A DNA stretch of 64,000 nt from JACQFV01 sp964593585 (lineage in GTDB: Bacteria; Zixibacteria; MSB-5A5; WJJR01). The position numbers and the translations under genes are program-made. The stretch lies in assembly GCA_964593585.1 (NCBI GenBank), contig CAZQIZ010000013.1, forward strand, positions 1-64,000, in the 5' to 3' direction. The number at the start of each line of letters is the position of its first letter. Within the stretch, counting starts at the first letter, position 1. The notes below the pieces were generated by a model, which saw nothing but the letters and a program-made list of their open reading frames with translations, was not told where the DNA came from and made no database searches. Positions 62,588 through 64,000 of the stretch are shown here, piece by piece.

Positions 62588-62769
62588 ATCCCCTCACCCC
62601 GGCCCTCTCCCCTTTCAGGGGAGAGGGGGAAAAGCGCCTTGGGTAATGTCCCGGTCTCGAACCGATGCCGCTCTTGCCGCCTCTCCATTCAGAGGGGAGA
62701 GGGGGAAAAGCGCCTTGGGTAATGTCCCGGTCTCGAACCGATGCCGCTCTTGCCGCCTCTCCCTTTAAT
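62588..62769. repeat. CCCTCACCCCGG-type repeat and a 76-bp tandem duplication
   Basis: 62588-62632 matches the CCCTCACC..GGCCCTCTCCCC arm of the array at 3637-4067. From 62618 a 76-base unit (GGGGAGAGGGGGAAAAGCGCC...CTCTTGCCGCCTCTCC) is repeated at 62694 with near-perfect identity until the last few bases. Small ORFs here are repeat-derived. Confidence 0.85.
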
Positions 62770-62842
62770 GGGTAGAGGGAGAGAGTGAGGACAATGGGTG
62801 CCGGCCGATCAGCGATCAGTCACCCCCGCGTCCAGGCGCGTG

Positions 62843-63196
62843 TCACGCCTGCATGCCGCGGAGTTCTTCGCGCGCGGAGGCGGCGCGGCGCAGATGCGGG
62901 ATGGTGATCGAGCCGCCAACCACCAGCGCCACCGCGAAGATCTCATCGAATTCGGCGTCGGTGACACCCAGCTCGGCGCATTGAATCATGTGGTAGGTGG
63001 TGCAGTCGTCGCAGCGCAGCACGATCGAGGCGACCAGCCCGAGCATCTCCTTGGTCCGGGCGGGCAGGGCGCCGTCTTTGTAGACATTGGTGTCGATGTT
63101 GAAGAAGCGTCCGATCTGCTGGTGCTTGGAGCGCAGAAGGATTTCGTTTAAGGCGATCCGTTCCTCGTTGAATTCGGCGATGGTCTTGCGGGGCAT
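62843..63196 (-). CDS. Carboxymuconolactone decarboxylase / AhpD-family protein
   Basis: A 117-residue protein of the CMD/AhpD family. The redox-type motif is LRCDDCTTYHMIQCAELG (CxxC-x3-H) at about 63-80, the pattern of AhpD-like peroxidase-reducing proteins. The helical framework (EFNEERIALNEILL, PARTKEMLGLVASIVL, EFDEIFAVALVVGGSITIPHLRRA) fits. The ATG at 63196 has GGAGG six bases before it. It is isolated, so a partner peroxiredoxin cannot be named. The role may be peroxide or disulphide stress. Confidence 0.92.
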   Translation of the reverse strand: MPRKTIAEFNEERIALNEILLRSKHQQIGRFFNIDTNVYKDGALPARTKEMLGLVASIVLRCDDCTTYHMIQCAELGVTDAEFDEIFAVALVVGGSITIPHLRRAASAREELRGMQA

Positions 63197-63604
63197 CAGT
63201 CCTCCGGTCGGCCGCGCGGCCTGTGCTGACGGTTCGCAAGGGAAGATAGCGGATCGGCGGTGCGGGAGCACTGATGAGAAGGCAGGTCAGGAGCAGCGCG
63301 CCGTGCTCCTGATCAACGTGGCTGCGGAAAGCGGTAGGTGCAAAGGGCGCACGCACCTTACAAATTCTGGGACTGATCGGTGGCGGGAAGAATGCAGATG
63401 TGTCCCGTGTGGTATCCAGTCCCGGGGGCGACCCGCTGGATAGGATGATCCATATCCTGTTGTGACAGAAGCATTTTTCGACGACTTCCATGGACGTGCG
63501 GGTCTACCTGCGGTGCCGATTGGCTGACTCGGCGTTCGCGCGGGAGTCAGCGCTTTCTGTTTGAATAGGACACGCGGCGGTTTAAATTAAGAAGGTTCGC
63601 TCAT
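63197..63604. other. Gap of about 400 bp with no recognised feature
   Basis: No coding region, hairpin or repeat stands out, apart from short low-value ORFs. It may hold the promoters for the AhpD-like gene and for the partial gene at the right edge. Confidence 0.4.
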
Positions 63605-64000
63605 CTGTACGCGGCGCGCTCCGACCCCTACCATGGGAGTGTCGACGTGTTCGATTGTGAGACGGATTCTCTCCTCCGGACGTTCACCGATTCGGCATTC
63701 CGCGAGGGATTCAGAATCTATTCTCCTCCCGATGGAGATTATCTACTGATCGGCGGATACGGCGGTCCGCTGATTTGGGATGTGCGAACAGATCAAGCGA
63801 TGTCGCAATTGTCGAACGATGTGCTATATGGCGTCTTCGTTCCGCGCAAGAACATGTTAATCGGGCTGGGTTGGGGCAAGACGTTTCTCTACACCGTGCC
63901 AACCGGGCAACTGATCAATCAGTACGACGTCGAGCTTCTGCATGGGGTCCTGGTGCTCGGCAACACTCGCTTGGTAGGACTCACGGTGGGCAGTGGAGGG
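63605..64000 (+). CDS. Partial beta-propeller-like protein, open at window end
   Basis: An open frame from 63569 (after a TAG at 63566) to the window end. It reads LYAARSDPYHGSVDVFDCETDSLLRTFTD, then YLLIGGYGGPLIWDVRTDQAMSQL and LIGLGWGKTFLYTVPTGQLINQY, each a propeller-blade pattern of the WD40/YVTN type. No ATG is in frame near the start. CTG at 63605 (with AAGAAGG nine bases upstream) or GTG at 63647 are the only candidates, yet homology-like sequence already begins at 63605. It may be a 5'-truncated or frameshifted gene. The 3' end is outside the window. Confidence 0.55.
   Translation, partial: MYAARSDPYHGSVDVFDCETDSLLRTFTDSAFREGFRIYSPPDGDYLLIGGYGGPLIWDVRTDQAMSQLSNDVLYGVFVPRKNMLIGLGWGKTFLYTVPTGQLINQYDVELLHGVLVLGNTRLVGLTVGSGG

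Noticed and set aside
62437..62768. Small ORFs in the repeat region after the terminator
   Set aside because: They translate the dispersed repeat (PLSPERGEGRGEG-type) and are not genes.

Overview
The window looks like a chromosomal segment near the replication origin of a GC-rich, Gram-negative bacterium of the FCB type, possibly Zixibacteria or a related candidate phylum. That placement is inferred from style, not from any database match. The supporting signs are an outer-membrane PorV-like protein, C-terminal FlgD/type IX-like tails on secreted proteins, lipoproteins, dockerin-like 'DVVxxIxxxFRG' repeats and YidC with a large periplasmic domain. Genes are dense on both strands. No rRNA, tRNA, IS element or CRISPR was seen.

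The core is an origin-type gene set spread over about 35 kb: DUF721/DciA-like and gyrB (1.1-3.6 kb), rpmH-rnpA-yidD-yidC (17.9-20.5 kb), mnmE (22.2 kb), then mnmG-rsmG-parA-parB (31.5-35.8 kb). Two parS-like sites sit at 33.4-33.5 kb, and one contains the GTG start codon of rsmG. In many bacteria rpmH to parB is nearly contiguous. Here it is split by a lipoprotein gene (20.6-21.8 kb) and by a 23.6-31.4 kb block of mostly secreted proteins: a trypsin-like protease, a beta-structured surface protein, a frameshifted beta-helix/dockerin gene and an Ig-like lipoprotein. dnaA, dnaN, recF and jag/khpB are not in the window.

The left part (0-17 kb) holds a DUF5674 two-gene module flanked by 75-bp direct repeats, gyrB, a 164-bp tandem repeat array, a BrkB/YihY membrane protein with an added C-terminal winged-helix-like region, a beta-lactamase-fold serine hydrolase, an ECF sigma/anti-sigma pair, lon, a membrane/TPR protein, a divergent YchF-type GTPase and an AtoE transporter. 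The middle (36-43 kb) holds an RlmI-like methyltransferase, an MBL hydrolase, a beta-propeller protein with a type IX-like tail and a second ECF sigma/anti-sigma pair.

The right part is dominated by extracellular proteins. A 3,396-residue secreted protein (43.8-54.0 kb) has many Ig-like modules, one vWA domain and a FlgD-like tail, and is followed directly by a PorV/PorQ-family gene. Next come a class V aminotransferase, a polysaccharide deacetylase with two tandem paralogous methyltransferases, and a 1,077-residue secreted protein with about 88 cysteines on a six-residue period and two dockerin-like repeats at its end. An AhpD-like protein and the start of a beta-propeller ORF close the window. 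The best candidates for something undescribed are the cysteine-hexad protein, the giant vWA/Ig protein with its PorV partner and structured leader, and the repeat-flanked DUF5674 module.
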